A stretch of 64,000 nt of DNA, taken from Acidiphilium iwatense. Lineage in GTDB: Bacteria; Pseudomonadota; Alphaproteobacteria; Acetobacterales; Acetobacteraceae. Positions within the stretch are counted from its first letter, which is position 1; the number at the start of each line of letters is the position of its first letter. A model generated the notes under the pieces. It was not told where the DNA came from. It saw only the letters and a list, made by a program, of their open reading frames with translations, and searched no databases. Shown in pieces: positions 27,763 to 36,302 of the stretch. The position numbers and the translations under genes were made by a program. Location of the stretch: assembly GCF_021556475.1 (NCBI RefSeq), contig NZ_JAKGBZ010000008.1, forward strand, positions 1-64,000. Reading direction: 5' to 3'.

Positions 27763-28957
27763 TATCGGCACTACCCGCGCCCTATTGTTGGATCGCCGCT
27801 TCGCCGCCCTGTTCTGGTGCCAGGGCTTTGCCGCGTTCAATGACAATTTCCTGAAAACCGCCCTCACGGTTCTGCTTCTCTACCGGACGCACGGCGCTTC
27901 AGCGCTGATCGCCCTTGCCGGCGCGGTGTTCATCGCCCCGTTCCTGCTCTGCTCGGGGATTGCCGGCGAACTCGCCGACCGGATCGACAAGGCGGTGATC
28001 GCGACCAGGGTGAAGGCGGTGGAAATCGCCGCCGCCGGCCTCGCCGTGGTGGGATTCCTGCTGCAATCCGTGCCGATATTGTTTCTCGCCCTCACCACCT
28101 TCGGCGTGCTCGCGGCTTTGTTCGGCCCGGTGAAATACGGATTGCTGCCCGACCTTCTCGCGACCGAGCGACTGCCCTTGGCCAATGCGATGGTCGATTT
28201 TGCGACCTTCCTCGCGATTCTCCTTGGCACCGCGGTCGGCGGCGCCCTGGGCACGCGCGATCCGAACCTGCTCGCCGCAATCGTGATGGGGTTCGCGCTC
28301 GCCGCCTATGGCACGGCCAGGCTGATTCCGCGCCCCGGCGCCGCGCGGCCCGATCTGCCGCTCCGCGCCAATCCGGTCGCCGCCTCGCGCGACCTGATCC
28401 GCGCGCTGCGCAGCCCGCCTGAATTATGGCGTGCCGCCCTGGTCAATACCTGGTTCTGGGCTGCGGGAATCATCTGCCTGACGCTCCTTCCCATCCTCGT
28501 CAAACAGACGCTGCATCGCGGGCCGGGCTCGGTGACGATCGGGCTGACGATATTCTCGCTCGGCATCGGCGCCGGGTCGTTTCTCGCGGCACGCATGATG
28601 CGCGGGCGCATTTCGCTCCGGCCGGCGACCCAAGGCACGATTGCGCTGGGCGTCAGCGCGCTGCTCGCCGGCGCGATCGCGGCACCTCGCCTTTATCCGG
28701 CCGTTCTCGGCGTCCTGTTCATCGTGGCGGCGAGCGGCGGGCTGATCGCGGTGCCGAGCTTCGCCGCCGTGCAGGCCTGGGCCGATCCGGGATCGCGCGC
28801 GCGGGCCGTCGCCGGAACCAATATTCTCTCCGCCGCCGCGATGGTCGCCGCGACCCTGATCCTCGCGGTTCTGCTCCATGCCGGCATCGGCCCCCGCGCG
28901 ATTTTCGCCGGGCTTGGCGCGGCGGCGCTTATCGGCGGCTTGCTGGCGCGCCGGTGA
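27710..28957 (+). CDS. LplT-like MFS transporter
   Basis: MFS protein resembling LplT lysophospholipid flippases and the MFS half of Aas-type fusions: FWCQGFAAFNDNFLKTAL in helix 1, GELADRIDKAVIATRVK after helix 2, and FGPVKYGLLPDLL in helix 4. The start is unsettled. ATG 27710 (415 aa) has CGGAG four bases upstream but overlaps bolA by 53 bp; a TTG at 27785 (390 aa) starts right before the conserved part. No acyltransferase or acyl-ACP synthetase gene is adjacent. Its 3' end overlaps the convergent enoyl-CoA hydratase gene by 29 bp. Confidence 0.82.
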   Translation: MPDCTRSRSISRRPARGDIGTTRALLLDRRFAALFWCQGFAAFNDNFLKTALTVLLLYRTHGASALIALAGAVFIAPFLLCSGIAGELADRIDKAVIATRVKAVEIAAAGLAVVGFLLQSVPILFLALTTFGVLAALFGPVKYGLLPDLLATERLPLANAMVDFATFLAILLGTAVGGALGTRDPNLLAAIVMGFALAAYGTARLIPRPGAARPDLPLRANPVAASRDLIRALRSPPELWRAALVNTWFWAAGIICLTLLPILVKQTLHRGPGSVTIGLTIFSLGIGAGSFLAARMMRGRISLRPATQGTIALGVSALLAGAIAAPRLYPAVLGVLFIVAASGGLIAVPSFAAVQAWADPGSRARAVAGTNILSAAAMVAATLILAVLLHAGIGPRAIFAGLGAAALIGGLLARR

Positions 28958-29723
28958 ACCGGGCCGGGCGCTTCTCGGCGAAGGCGCGCACGCCCTCGAC
29001 GAAATCCGGGGTGCGGCCCAGCCCGCGCTGCAAATCGCGCTCGAGATCGAGCTGCGCATCCATATCGTTGGTGCCGGAAGCGTTCAGTGCGCGCTTGATC
29101 GCCGCGAGCGCCTGGGTCGGCTTGGCGGCGAGATCGGCGGCGAGCGCGAGCGCCGCATCCATGAACCCCTCATCGGGCAGGCAGCGCCAGATCAACCCCC
29201 ACTCCGCCGCCTGGCGCGCGGTGATGGTCTCGCCGGTCATTGCAAGACCGCGCGCCCGCGCGTCGCCCACGAGGTGCGGCAGAAAATGCGTGCCCCCGGC
29301 ATCCGGCATCAGCCCGATACGAATGAAGGCCTGGGTGAAATTCGCCGACTCGGCGGCGATCACGATATCGGCGGCGAGCGCCAGATTCGCCCCCGCCCCG
29401 GCCGCGACGCCGTTCACCGCGGAGACGACCGGCTTCGGCAGCGTGCGCATCCGGCGCACCAGCGGATTGTAGTGTTTGTCGATCGACGCGCCGAGATCGC
29501 GCATCTCGCTGCCCATGTTCTGGGTAAGATCGGCGCCGGCGCAAAAACCGCGCCCAGCGCCGGTCAGCAGCACCGCGCGCACCGAATCGTCCGACTCGAT
29601 CGCGGTGAAGGCGTCGGCCAGCGCCTCATGCATGGCTGGGTTGAGTGCGTTCAGCTTTTCAGGCCGGTTCAGCGTGAGCACGCGCACCGCGCCCTCGCTG
29701 TGAACGATCAGATCCTCGGCCAT
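28929..29723 (-). CDS. Enoyl-CoA hydratase/isomerase (PaaG-like)
   Basis: 264-residue crotonase-fold protein. The oxyanion motifs are GRGFCAGADL and NGVAAGAGANLALAADIV; GLMPDAGGTHFLP is the stretch typical of PaaG-type isomerases, with an Asp in place of the hydratase Glu. It may therefore be an epoxyphenylacetyl-CoA or enoyl-CoA isomerase rather than a classic hydratase. No paa genes are nearby. The 3' end overlaps the converging MFS gene. Confidence 0.88.
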   Translation of the reverse strand: MAEDLIVHSEGAVRVLTLNRPEKLNALNPAMHEALADAFTAIESDDSVRAVLLTGAGRGFCAGADLTQNMGSEMRDLGASIDKHYNPLVRRMRTLPKPVVSAVNGVAAGAGANLALAADIVIAAESANFTQAFIRIGLMPDAGGTHFLPHLVGDARARGLAMTGETITARQAAEWGLIWRCLPDEGFMDAALALAADLAAKPTQALAAIKRALNASGTNDMDAQLDLERDLQRGLGRTPDFVEGVRAFAEKRPARFTGAPASRR

Positions 29724-29794
29724 GTCATCCTCCCGGTTGATTTGTCGCCCATAGTGTGGCGCAGCCTGCCCAATACGGCAATGAGGGGGAATTC

Positions 29795-30742
29795 ATGACG
29801 ATCACCATCGCGATCCATGGCGGCGCGGGTACCATGCGCGCTTCGGAGATGACGCCGGAGATGGCCGAGGCGCGGCACGAAGGACTGCGCCGCGCGCTGC
29901 GCGCCGGCTGGGCGGTGCTCGCCGCCGTCGGGTCGGCGCTCGATGCGGTGACCGAGGCAGTGTGCGCACTGGAGGACGATCCCCTGTTCAATGCCGGCCA
30001 TGGCGCGGTGCTGACCGATGCCGGCACGATCGAGATGGACGCCGCGATCATGAGCGGGGCGGACCGGAGGGCCGGCGCGGTGGCCGGAATCTGCGGCCCG
30101 CGCAACCCGGTGCGCGCCGCCCGCGCGGTGATGGAGACCACGCCGCATCTGCTGATGATCGGCGATGGCGCCCTGTCGGTTGCGCGCGATGCGGGCCTGC
30201 CCTTCGAACCGGCTGTCTATTTCGAGACGCCCAGCCGCCGCGCGGCGCTGGAGCGCGAACTCGCCCGCCGTGCTTCGGGCGCGCCCGACACCCGCTCGGA
30301 CGCTGATCGTCACGGCACGGTCGGCGCCGTCGCGCGCGATGCTTCGGGGCATCTCGCCGCCGCCACATCGACCGGCGGGATGACCGGCAAACGCTCCGGC
30401 CGGGTGGGCGACACGCCGATCATCGGCGCCGGCACCTTCGCCGATGATGCGACCTGCGCGGTGAGCTGCACCGGCACCGGCGAGGTGTTCATCCGCTTCG
30501 CCGCCGCCACCGAAATCGCCGCACGGCTCCGCTATAAGGGCGTGGCGCTCGAACCGGCCGCCGGCGACGTGATCGCCGAACTCGCCGCCCATGGCGGCGA
30601 CGGCGGGCTGATCGCACTGGGGGAATCGGGCGAACCCGTCCTGCCGTTCAATTCGTCGGGCATGTATCGCGGCTATATCGGCGCGGACCGGATATTGCGC
30701 ACCGCGATCCATCGCGAGGCGTTCCGTGTCGCGAAACCCTGA
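29795..30742 (+). CDS. iaaA: Isoaspartyl peptidase / L-asparaginase (Ntn hydrolase)
   Basis: 315-residue type III asparaginase that cleaves itself to expose an N-terminal nucleophile, Thr175 in DRHGTVGAVARD. Substrate motifs GHGAVLT (about 68-74) and IGAGTFADD plus CTGTGEVFIR are present. It degrades isoaspartyl dipeptides and asparagine. ATG 29795 follows GAGGGGG and begins MTITIAIHGGAG, the family start; an upstream ATG at 29756 would add 13 unlikely residues. Divergent from the enoyl-CoA hydratase gene. Confidence 0.93.
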   Translation: MTITIAIHGGAGTMRASEMTPEMAEARHEGLRRALRAGWAVLAAVGSALDAVTEAVCALEDDPLFNAGHGAVLTDAGTIEMDAAIMSGADRRAGAVAGICGPRNPVRAARAVMETTPHLLMIGDGALSVARDAGLPFEPAVYFETPSRRAALERELARRASGAPDTRSDADRHGTVGAVARDASGHLAAATSTGGMTGKRSGRVGDTPIIGAGTFADDATCAVSCTGTGEVFIRFAAATEIAARLRYKGVALEPAAGDVIAELAAHGGDGGLIALGESGEPVLPFNSSGMYRGYIGADRILRTAIHREAFRVAKP

Positions 30743-30765
30743 GATGCAGGCAATCTGCTTGCATC
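30743..30765. terminator. Hairpin at the end of iaaA
   Basis: GATGCAGGCA pairs with TGCTTGCATC (one G-T wobble) around the loop ATC, beginning right at the iaaA stop codon. No T-tract follows, so termination strength is doubtful. Confidence 0.45.
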
Positions 30766-30816
30766 GCGGCTGCGCGAAAGCTACCTCATAACTCCAATAT
30801 CTTTGGGGGTTTTGCC

Positions 30817-31881
30817 ATGGCGTTCAGGGTTGCGGTTGTCGGTGCCACCGGGGCGGTCGGGCGCGAGATGTTGAAGACGCTCGCCGAACGCGATTTCCCG
30901 GTCTCCGAGGTCATCGCACTCGCCTCGCCGCGTTCCGCCGGCCAGCAGGTCAGCTTCGGCGAGGATCGCGTGCTGACCGTGCGAAACCTGGAGACTTTCG
31001 ATTTCGCGGGGGTCGATTTCTGCCTGTTTTCGCCGGGCGCTTCGGTTTCGGCGATTCACGCGCCGCGCGCGGCGGCTGCGGGCTGCATCGTGATCGACAA
31101 TACCAGCCAGTTCCGCATGGACCCGGACGTGCCGCTGGTGGTGCCCGAGGTGAACCCGCAGGCGCTGGACAAATTCGCGGCGCGCAAGGACTGGCGGCGG
31201 ATCATCGCCAACCCGAACTGCTCGACCATTCAGATGGTGGTCGCGCTCAAGCCGCTGCACGACCGATTCACGATCAGGCGTGTCGTGGTCTCGACCTATC
31301 AGTCGGTGTCCGGCGCCGGCAAGGAAGGCATGGACGAGTTGGAGCGCTCGACCAAGGCCACCTACGTCAACGACACGATCAAGCCGGAGATTTTCACCAA
31401 ATCCATCGCCTTCAACGTCATCCCGCATATCGATCGGTTCATGCCGGACGGGTCGACCAAGGAAGAATGGAAAATGACGGTCGAGACGCGGAAAATCCTC
31501 GACCCCGACATCGCGGTGATGGCAACCTGCGTGCGGGTTCCGGTGTTCATCGGCCACGCCGAGGCGGTGCATGTGGAATTCGCCAACCCGGCCCCGCTGG
31601 ATAAGGCGCGCGCCGCGCTACGTGCGGCGCCTGGGGTCATCGTGTTCGACGAGCGTGACGACGGCGGCTACATCACCCCCGCCGAATCGCAGGGCGAGGA
31701 TGCGGTCTATGTCTCGCGCCTGCGCGTCGATCCTACCGTGCCACACGGCCTCGCTTTCTGGTGTGTATCCGACAATCTGCGCAAGGGCGCGGCGCTGAAC
31801 GCGGTTCAGATCGCCGAAACCATGGTCGCGCGCGGCCTGATGGAGCGTCAGGCCGCGAGATCCGAGCCTCTTAGAGCGTGA
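30817..31881 (+). CDS. asd: Aspartate-semialdehyde dehydrogenase
   Basis: 354-residue Asd, making aspartate-semialdehyde for lysine, threonine, methionine and diaminopimelate. The NADP fold begins VAVVGATGAVGREML; the catalytic Cys135 is in ANPNCSTIQM; SVSGAGKEGMDEL and VRVPVFIGHAEAVH are the expected later motifs. The final residues and stop codon (TGA 31879-31881) lie inside a palindromic repeat, whose TAGAGC end therefore ends the reading frame. Convergent with the large repeat-protein gene. Confidence 0.96.
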   Translation: MAFRVAVVGATGAVGREMLKTLAERDFPVSEVIALASPRSAGQQVSFGEDRVLTVRNLETFDFAGVDFCLFSPGASVSAIHAPRAAAAGCIVIDNTSQFRMDPDVPLVVPEVNPQALDKFAARKDWRRIIANPNCSTIQMVVALKPLHDRFTIRRVVVSTYQSVSGAGKEGMDELERSTKATYVNDTIKPEIFTKSIAFNVIPHIDRFMPDGSTKEEWKMTVETRKILDPDIAVMATCVRVPVFIGHAEAVHVEFANPAPLDKARAALRAAPGVIVFDERDDGGYITPAESQGEDAVYVSRLRVDPTVPHGLAFWCVSDNLRKGAALNAVQIAETMVARGLMERQAARSEPLRA

Positions 31882-31904
31882 TGACTTTAAGCCGATCACG
31901 CTCT
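31872..31904. repeat. TAGAGC-ended palindrome, copy B (inverted)
   Basis: The complement of copies A and C with one inner change (AAGCC for AAGTC). Arms TAGAGCGTGAT and ATCACGCTCT. It overlaps the last codons and stop of asd and is followed 14 bp later by a second, unrelated palindrome. Confidence 0.85.
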
Positions 31905-31918
31905 GCTCTTGTTTTGGC

Positions 31919-31978
31919 GAGCAAGTTGGCCGGTTTTGATCGAACCATCATGTTCGATCAAAACCGGCCAACTTGCTC
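31919..31978. repeat. 27-bp perfect palindrome between converging genes
   Basis: A perfect 27-bp stem (31919-31945 with 31952-31978; arms start GAGCAAGTTGGCCGG) with a 6-nt loop CATCAT. The trailing TA at 31979-31980 makes its right end GCTCTA, and the complement of CTA supplies the TAG stop of the convergent repeat-protein gene. With copy B it forms a tandem pair about 110 bp long that probably ends transcription from both sides. Confidence 0.88.
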
Positions 31979-34563
31979 TAGCGAAGAATCGTCGTCGAGC
32001 CCGGTCCCGCCGTGCCGGTCAGGGGCTGGGTGACGCCGATCAGGGTGACGCCCGCCCCGTTCGACAGGGTGAGGGTCTCCGAACCGCTGATCGCGCCGGG
32101 CGTTTGCGCCGAAACCGTAACGCCGTCCGCCAGGGTGACGGTGCTGTTCTGGCCGAATCCGACGATGGTGGCCGTCACATCCTTCGATGCGGTTCCGAAC
32201 AGGAAGTTGTTGCTCGCACCCAATGCCGCGGCGCCGGTCATCGTCTCCGAGCCGCTGCCGGCGATGAAGAGATTCGCGCCGGCCGCCCCCAGCATTGTGG
32301 TCGAACCCGCGCCGCCGATCAGAGTGGAATTGCCGCCGCCCGCGACCAGAAGGCTGGTCGCGCCGGAGCCGCCGGTCAGCAGGTTGTTGCCCGACGTGCC
32401 GCCGAACAGGACGGTGGACCCGGCTCCGCCCGAGGCGGTCACCGCGCCCGTACCCTGGGTGACGATGAGGCTGCCGGAACCCCCGGCGATCGACAGAGTG
32501 GCGCCGCCGCCGAACACGGTCAGATCCGTGCTCACCGCGACGGTATCGCTGCCGCCATTGGCGAACAGGACGGAGCCTTGCGCGCCGGTCACCGAGACCA
32601 TGTTGTCGCCGGCCCGCGTGACCAGCAGGTTGTTGCCGGTGGCGGCGACGCTGTCGCCAAAGACAAGGGCCACCGCCTTGCCGGCGAGGGTCACGAGATT
32701 GCCGCCGTCGGTCTGGCCGAGAGCCACCTCGGCGTTGCCCGAGGCGGCGATCGTGCTGCCGGTGATCTGGCCGGAGGCGATCACGCTGTCGCCGAGCGAA
32801 ACGAAATTGCCGCTGCCGTTCAAGAAGACCCGCGTGGTCCCCGAGGCGGCGATCGACGCGCCGGTTCCGTATTCGAACAAGGGGCCGGCAGTGGCGGCGA
32901 TGCTATTGTCGGTCCCGAAATCCGCGATGCTGGCGCCGCTGCCGGTGATCGTCGCATCCGCGCCGACGGTCAGCAGATTGCCGGTCGCCCCGAGCGTCGC
33001 CGCGGCGTCGGTGCCGGTGCCGGTGATGAAGACGTAGCTGGAACTCCCCATCGAGACCGCGTTGATCGTATCGAACGTGCCATTGACGTTGACCGTGTCG
33101 GCATTGCCGGCGGCGGTGATGCTGGCGCCCGACGTTCCCTGGTGAAGACCGACATAGGTGTTCGCGCCGGTCACGGTGATGACGCTGTTATTGTTGAAGG
33201 CGACGATCCGGTCCTGCGCCGTCGAAATCACCGTGTCGCTGCCCGCATCCAGCGTGATCGTGTTCTGTCCGCCGCCAGTGCTGATGACGTTGCTGCTCGC
33301 TCCGCCGCCATTCGCCTGGACGGCGGTGACGGTATTCGCCCCGCCGCCGAGCAGAACGACGCTGCTTTTGCCGTCGAGGGTGAAATTATCGTTGCCGCCG
33401 CCGCCGATGATGGTGGTCGTGCCGCTGCCGCCCTGCGGATCGTAGGTGACGTTGCTGCGCGAGGTGGCGAGGAACAGCGCGGGCGAGCCGCCGCCGCCCA
33501 GCACGGTGGTATTGCCCGGCGCGTCATCCACCAGGACAGTCCCGCTACCCAGCAGAAATGTGACGCCGCCCGGCGTCGTGATGAAATCGACCGGCTGCCC
33601 GCCCGGCTGATTGACCAGCGCGTTCAGCAGCGCCTGCGCCGGCGCCTGCGCCGGGTAAGCGACGAGCAGCCCGATGGTCCCGGCCGATCCGCCGTTGATC
33701 GTCACGTTGTAGACCGTCGCGGCGGCATCGGCGGTGAACTGATCGCCGGTGCCGGTGGCATAGACCGTCGCCGCGCCAGTTACCGTGATGTCGTCATCGG
33801 CGCCGAGCACCTGAACCAGGCTCGACCCACCGATGCTGAGCTGATTGTTTGCCGCCTGCGCGCCGACCGATACCGGTCCGTTGCCGGCGACCGCGATCAC
33901 GTTCCAGCTGCTCGCCACGTTCAGCGTATCATTGCCCGCCGACATCACCGTGCTCTGGCCGGCGTTGAGATTGATCAGGTTGTTGCCGCCCTGGGTGGTG
34001 ATTTCGTTGTAGCTCGTCCCGCCGGCAACGTTCTGCGCCGCGGTGACGGTGTTGTCGCCACCGGCCAGAACGACGGCGTAGTTGATCCCGTCGAGCGTGA
34101 TGTCGTTGTTGCCGCCACCGCCATAAACCGTGGTGATGCCGCCGACATCGCCCTGGCCGTCGAAGGTCACGTCGCTTCGCGCGCTGAAGACGATCAGCCC
34201 GTTCTTTTCGTTGCCGCCATTGACGGTGACCGCGCCGGCGACATCGACGATTTCGCCGCTATACCCGGCGCCAGTCGCCGGGTCGTAGGCCGGCAGATCG
34301 ACAGTGCCGCCGGCCTGCCCCTCGATCAGGGCGTAAGTCTGAACGCCGAAGCCGCCACCCGGCACCGAAAGCGTAGCCACCTGCCCGCCGGTCAGGCTCA
34401 CCGTCTCGACCGCCGCGGTGATGAACTGGTTGCCGTTCTTGATCAGGTTGGTGACGTTGTTGTCAAGGGCCTGCTGAACCTGCGGCGCGATCGCCGTGTC
34501 GACCGCGATTGTGGCGCCGCTGACCGAGGAGGTCGCAAAAGTAACATTGGATGTGCCGGACAC
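31978..34563 (-). CDS. Large glycine-rich beta-repeat protein (RTX-like, probably secreted)
   Basis: 861-residue low-complexity protein, rich in Gly, Ala, Thr, Asn and Val and nearly free of Cys, Trp and Lys. It is built from imperfect strands such as TVYGGGGNNDITLDG, TTIIGGGGNDNFTLDG and TVLGGGGSPALFLAT, with later units like STLIGGAGSTTMLGAAG. This resembles RTX/beta-roll proteins exported by type I systems, but most units lack the calcium-binding Asp of GGxGxDxLx. No Sec signal is visible. The GTG at 34563 is preferred: GAAGGA lies six bases upstream, whereas a TTG at 34617 would sit next to the -10 element. No secretion genes adjoin. Adhesin or surface layer role is inference. Confidence 0.75.
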   Translation of the reverse strand: MSGTSNVTFATSSVSGATIAVDTAIAPQVQQALDNNVTNLIKNGNQFITAAVETVSLTGGQVATLSVPGGGFGVQTYALIEGQAGGTVDLPAYDPATGAGYSGEIVDVAGAVTVNGGNEKNGLIVFSARSDVTFDGQGDVGGITTVYGGGGNNDITLDGINYAVVLAGGDNTVTAAQNVAGGTSYNEITTQGGNNLINLNAGQSTVMSAGNDTLNVASSWNVIAVAGNGPVSVGAQAANNQLSIGGSSLVQVLGADDDITVTGAATVYATGTGDQFTADAAATVYNVTINGGSAGTIGLLVAYPAQAPAQALLNALVNQPGGQPVDFITTPGGVTFLLGSGTVLVDDAPGNTTVLGGGGSPALFLATSRSNVTYDPQGGSGTTTIIGGGGNDNFTLDGKSSVVLLGGGANTVTAVQANGGGASSNVISTGGGQNTITLDAGSDTVISTAQDRIVAFNNNSVITVTGANTYVGLHQGTSGASITAAGNADTVNVNGTFDTINAVSMGSSSYVFITGTGTDAAATLGATGNLLTVGADATITGSGASIADFGTDNSIAATAGPLFEYGTGASIAASGTTRVFLNGSGNFVSLGDSVIASGQITGSTIAASGNAEVALGQTDGGNLVTLAGKAVALVFGDSVAATGNNLLVTRAGDNMVSVTGAQGSVLFANGGSDTVAVSTDLTVFGGGATLSIAGGSGSLIVTQGTGAVTASGGAGSTVLFGGTSGNNLLTGGSGATSLLVAGGGNSTLIGGAGSTTMLGAAGANLFIAGSGSETMTGAAALGASNNFLFGTASKDVTATIVGFGQNSTVTLADGVTVSAQTPGAISGSETLTLSNGAGVTLIGVTQPLTGTAGPGSTTILR

Positions 34564-34606
34564 GTGGATTCCTTCAACCTGAATGAACAATCGTTTATTT
34601 TCTGGT

Positions 34607-34634
34607 ATATTAAACAAAAATCAAGACGATTCAA
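34607..34634 (-). promoter_or_regulatory. Putative promoter of the repeat-protein gene
   Basis: Read on the minus strand: -35 TTGAAT (34634-34629), a 16-bp spacer and -10 TAATAT (34612-34607), in the most AT-rich stretch nearby. This places transcription start near 34600, consistent with the GTG start at 34563. Confidence 0.5.
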
Positions 34635-34753
34635 TCTTGTTACAGTGACAATCGGCAAACAATTTTCCAACGCCCGCCCGGCTGCGACCGTCCTTCGGGC
34701 AGATGGCGGAATTGACGAGAGCGGGCCGACCGGCCTAAACCGCCCACGTCGTG

Positions 34754-34829
34754 GCGGACGTAGCTCAGTCGGTAGAGCGCCAGGTTGTGGTCCTGGATGT
34801 CGTGGGTTCGATCCCCATCGTTCGCCCCA
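34754..34829 (+). tRNA. tRNA-His (GTG anticodon)
   Basis: A full cloverleaf: acceptor GCGGACG/CGTTCGC, D arm GCTC...GAGC, anticodon stem CCAGG/CCTGG around TTGTGGT (anticodon GTG at 34787-34789 region), T arm GTGGG/CCCAT with TTCGATC. The 3' CCA is encoded at 34827-34829, the discriminator is C73 and the preceding base 34753 is G, so the histidine-identity pair G-1:C73 is encoded. Confidence 0.95.
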
Positions 34830-34919
34830 ATTCCCCGCCTGCATGGCATGCGACGTGGACAAGCGGTTCCCGCTCCGCCATGACAGCGCAATGATCGCCC
34901 CCATCGCCGCACGCCGGAC

Positions 34920-35555
34920 ATGCTGAGCCAGCTTACCGGCGATTTTCTCTACGCGACGGTCGCGCTGTTCGTGATCATCGACCCGATCGGCACCGCGATC
35001 ATCTTCGCCGCGCTGACCACGCATGACGATGCGCCGAAACGGCAGGTCATCGCGCGGCGCGCCTCGATCATCAGTTTCGTCGTTCTGCTGATCTTCGGGC
35101 TCGCCGGCGAGGAGTTGCTGCGTTTGCTCGGAATCGGCATCCCCGCGCTGCAGATCGCCGGCGGCGCACTGCTGTTCCTGTCGGCGAAAGACATGGTGAC
35201 GGCGAAAGGCGAATTGCGTGCGACCGACCAGGAGCGCGAGGCGGCCCGCACCACGACCGAGGATATCAGCGTGTTCCCCCTCGCGATCCCGCTGATCGCC
35301 GGGCCGGGGGCGATGACCACCATGGTCCTGCTTCATGCCAAGGCGAACGGCCAGCCAGGGGCGATCGCGGCGGTCAGTATCGCGCTCGGGGCGATGATCG
35401 TCGCCACCTTCGTTGCGATGCTGGCGGCCCGCACCCTCGCGCGACTGATGGGCGCGACCGGAGCCAGCGTGGTGGGCCGGGTTCTCGGCATTCTGGTCGC
35501 GGCGCTGGCCGCCCAGTTCATTCTCGAAGGGCTGCATCAGGCCCTTCATCTTTGA
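34920..35555 (+). CDS. MarC/NAAT-family membrane protein
   Basis: 211-residue inner-membrane protein with six hydrophobic segments. Family motifs are VALFVIIDPIGTAIIF in helix 1, RRASIISFVVLLIFGLAGEELLRLLGI, and ISVFPLAIPLIAGPGAMTTMVLL in the middle. MarC proteins were once linked to multidrug resistance and some relatives (SnatA type) carry small neutral amino acids; the substrate here is unknown. Start ATG 34920 gives the usual N-terminus. Confidence 0.88.
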   Translation: MLSQLTGDFLYATVALFVIIDPIGTAIIFAALTTHDDAPKRQVIARRASIISFVVLLIFGLAGEELLRLLGIGIPALQIAGGALLFLSAKDMVTAKGELRATDQEREAARTTTEDISVFPLAIPLIAGPGAMTTMVLLHAKANGQPGAIAAVSIALGAMIVATFVAMLAARTLARLMGATGASVVGRVLGILVAALAAQFILEGLHQALHL

Positions 35556-35601
35556 TGCGGAAAAATCTTCCCTGATTTCAATAATCTAGAGAAAACCCCC
35601 G

Positions 35602-35630
35602 TTGACCAAAGCGTGACCCTCTGGCAGATT
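35602..35630 (+). promoter_or_regulatory. Putative promoter of ihfB operon
   Basis: TTGACC (35602-35607), a 17-bp spacer, then CAGATT (35625-35630), 22 bp before ATG 35653. It would serve the ihfB-lapA-pyrF-trpF chain. Confidence 0.5.
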
Positions 35631-35652
35631 CACTAAATCGGGAGGCGGGATT

Positions 35653-36006
35653 ATGACGAGGTCGGAATTGATCGCCGCTCTGGCGGCCGATCATCCCCAT
35701 TTGACGGTCGCGGATGTCGAGCGGATCGTTGCCGCCCTGTTCGACGAAATGACCGCGACTCTGGCGCGCGGCGGGCGAGTCGAATTGCGCGGCTTCGGCG
35801 CATTTTCGGTCAAGCGCCGGCAGGCGCGCGCCGGCCGCAACCCGCGCACCGGCGAGACGGTGGATGTCACCGAAAAAACCGTCCCGTTCTTCCGGGCCGG
35901 ACGGGAATTGCGCGAGATGATCAATGCGGGCATGAGAGCGCCGGCCGAAGCGGGCGAGGCCGAACCCGCCCTCGCCGAACCGAAGCGCAAAGGGATTAAA
36001 CGCTGA
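35653..36006 (+). CDS. ihfB: Integration host factor subunit beta
   Basis: 117-residue HU/IHF-family DNA-bending protein. It starts [11 protein letters not shown], has [29 protein letters not shown] with the DNA-intercalating Pro in the beta arm (RNPRTGE) and [12 protein letters not shown] at the end of the core. A basic, Ala/Glu-rich tail of about 22 residues extends the C-terminus. GGGAGGCGGG precedes ATG 35653. It overlaps lapA by 4 bp. Confidence 0.95.
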   Translation: MTRSELIAALAADHPHLTVADVERIVAALFDEMTATLARGGRVELRGFGAFSVKRRQARAGRNPRTGETVDVTEKTVPFFRAGRELREMINAGMRAPAEAGEAEPALAEPKRKGIKR

Positions 36007-36302
36007 AATTTCTCCGTGTTTTTCTGGGTGCCGTCGTTCTGTTGGCACTCGTCGTGTTCCTGCTGTCGAACCGCGATCTGGCGATGATCTCGTTCTGGCC
36101 GTTCGGCCCGCTTGGCTCCGCCGCGGTGGGTGCGATCGTGCTGATCGCCTTCGCCCTCGGCATTCTGGCCGGAATGTTGATTCACCTGCCGCACCGGGTT
36201 CGTGCCAGCCGCCGCGCCCGGCGCGCGGAACAGCAGGTCGCCACACTTCAGACGGCGCAGGCCGGACAATCCCCACCCGCGCCGCCCACCCTGCCGCCAT
36301 GA
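36003..36302 (+). CDS. lapA: LapA-domain membrane protein, CTG start
   Basis: 99-residue LapA-type protein (lipopolysaccharide assembly protein A domain): two transmembrane helices, the first ending VVFLLSNRD, then FWPFGPLG, then a second helix [14 protein letters not shown] and a basic cytoplasmic segment. No ATG or GTG exists in the needed position. CTG at 36003 gives the typical start (M)KFLRVFLGA, overlaps the ihfB stop as CTGA, and follows AAAGGG with eight bases between. A TTG at 36042 would cut into helix 1. It overlaps pyrF by ATGA. In E. coli the LapA/LapB pair tunes LPS synthesis; LapB is not seen here. Confidence 0.82.
   Translation: MKFLRVFLGAVVLLALVVFLLSNRDLAMISFWPFGPLGSAAVGAIVLIAFALGILAGMLIHLPHRVRASRRARRAEQQVATLQTAQAGQSPPAPPTLPP

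Noticed and set aside
31909-34926. 1005-codon plus-strand frame opposite the repeat-protein gene
   Set aside because: It begins in a palindrome, runs through tRNA-His and is Arg/Ala-rich without domain structure; the minus strand has regular beta-repeats, a promoter and a ribosome site.
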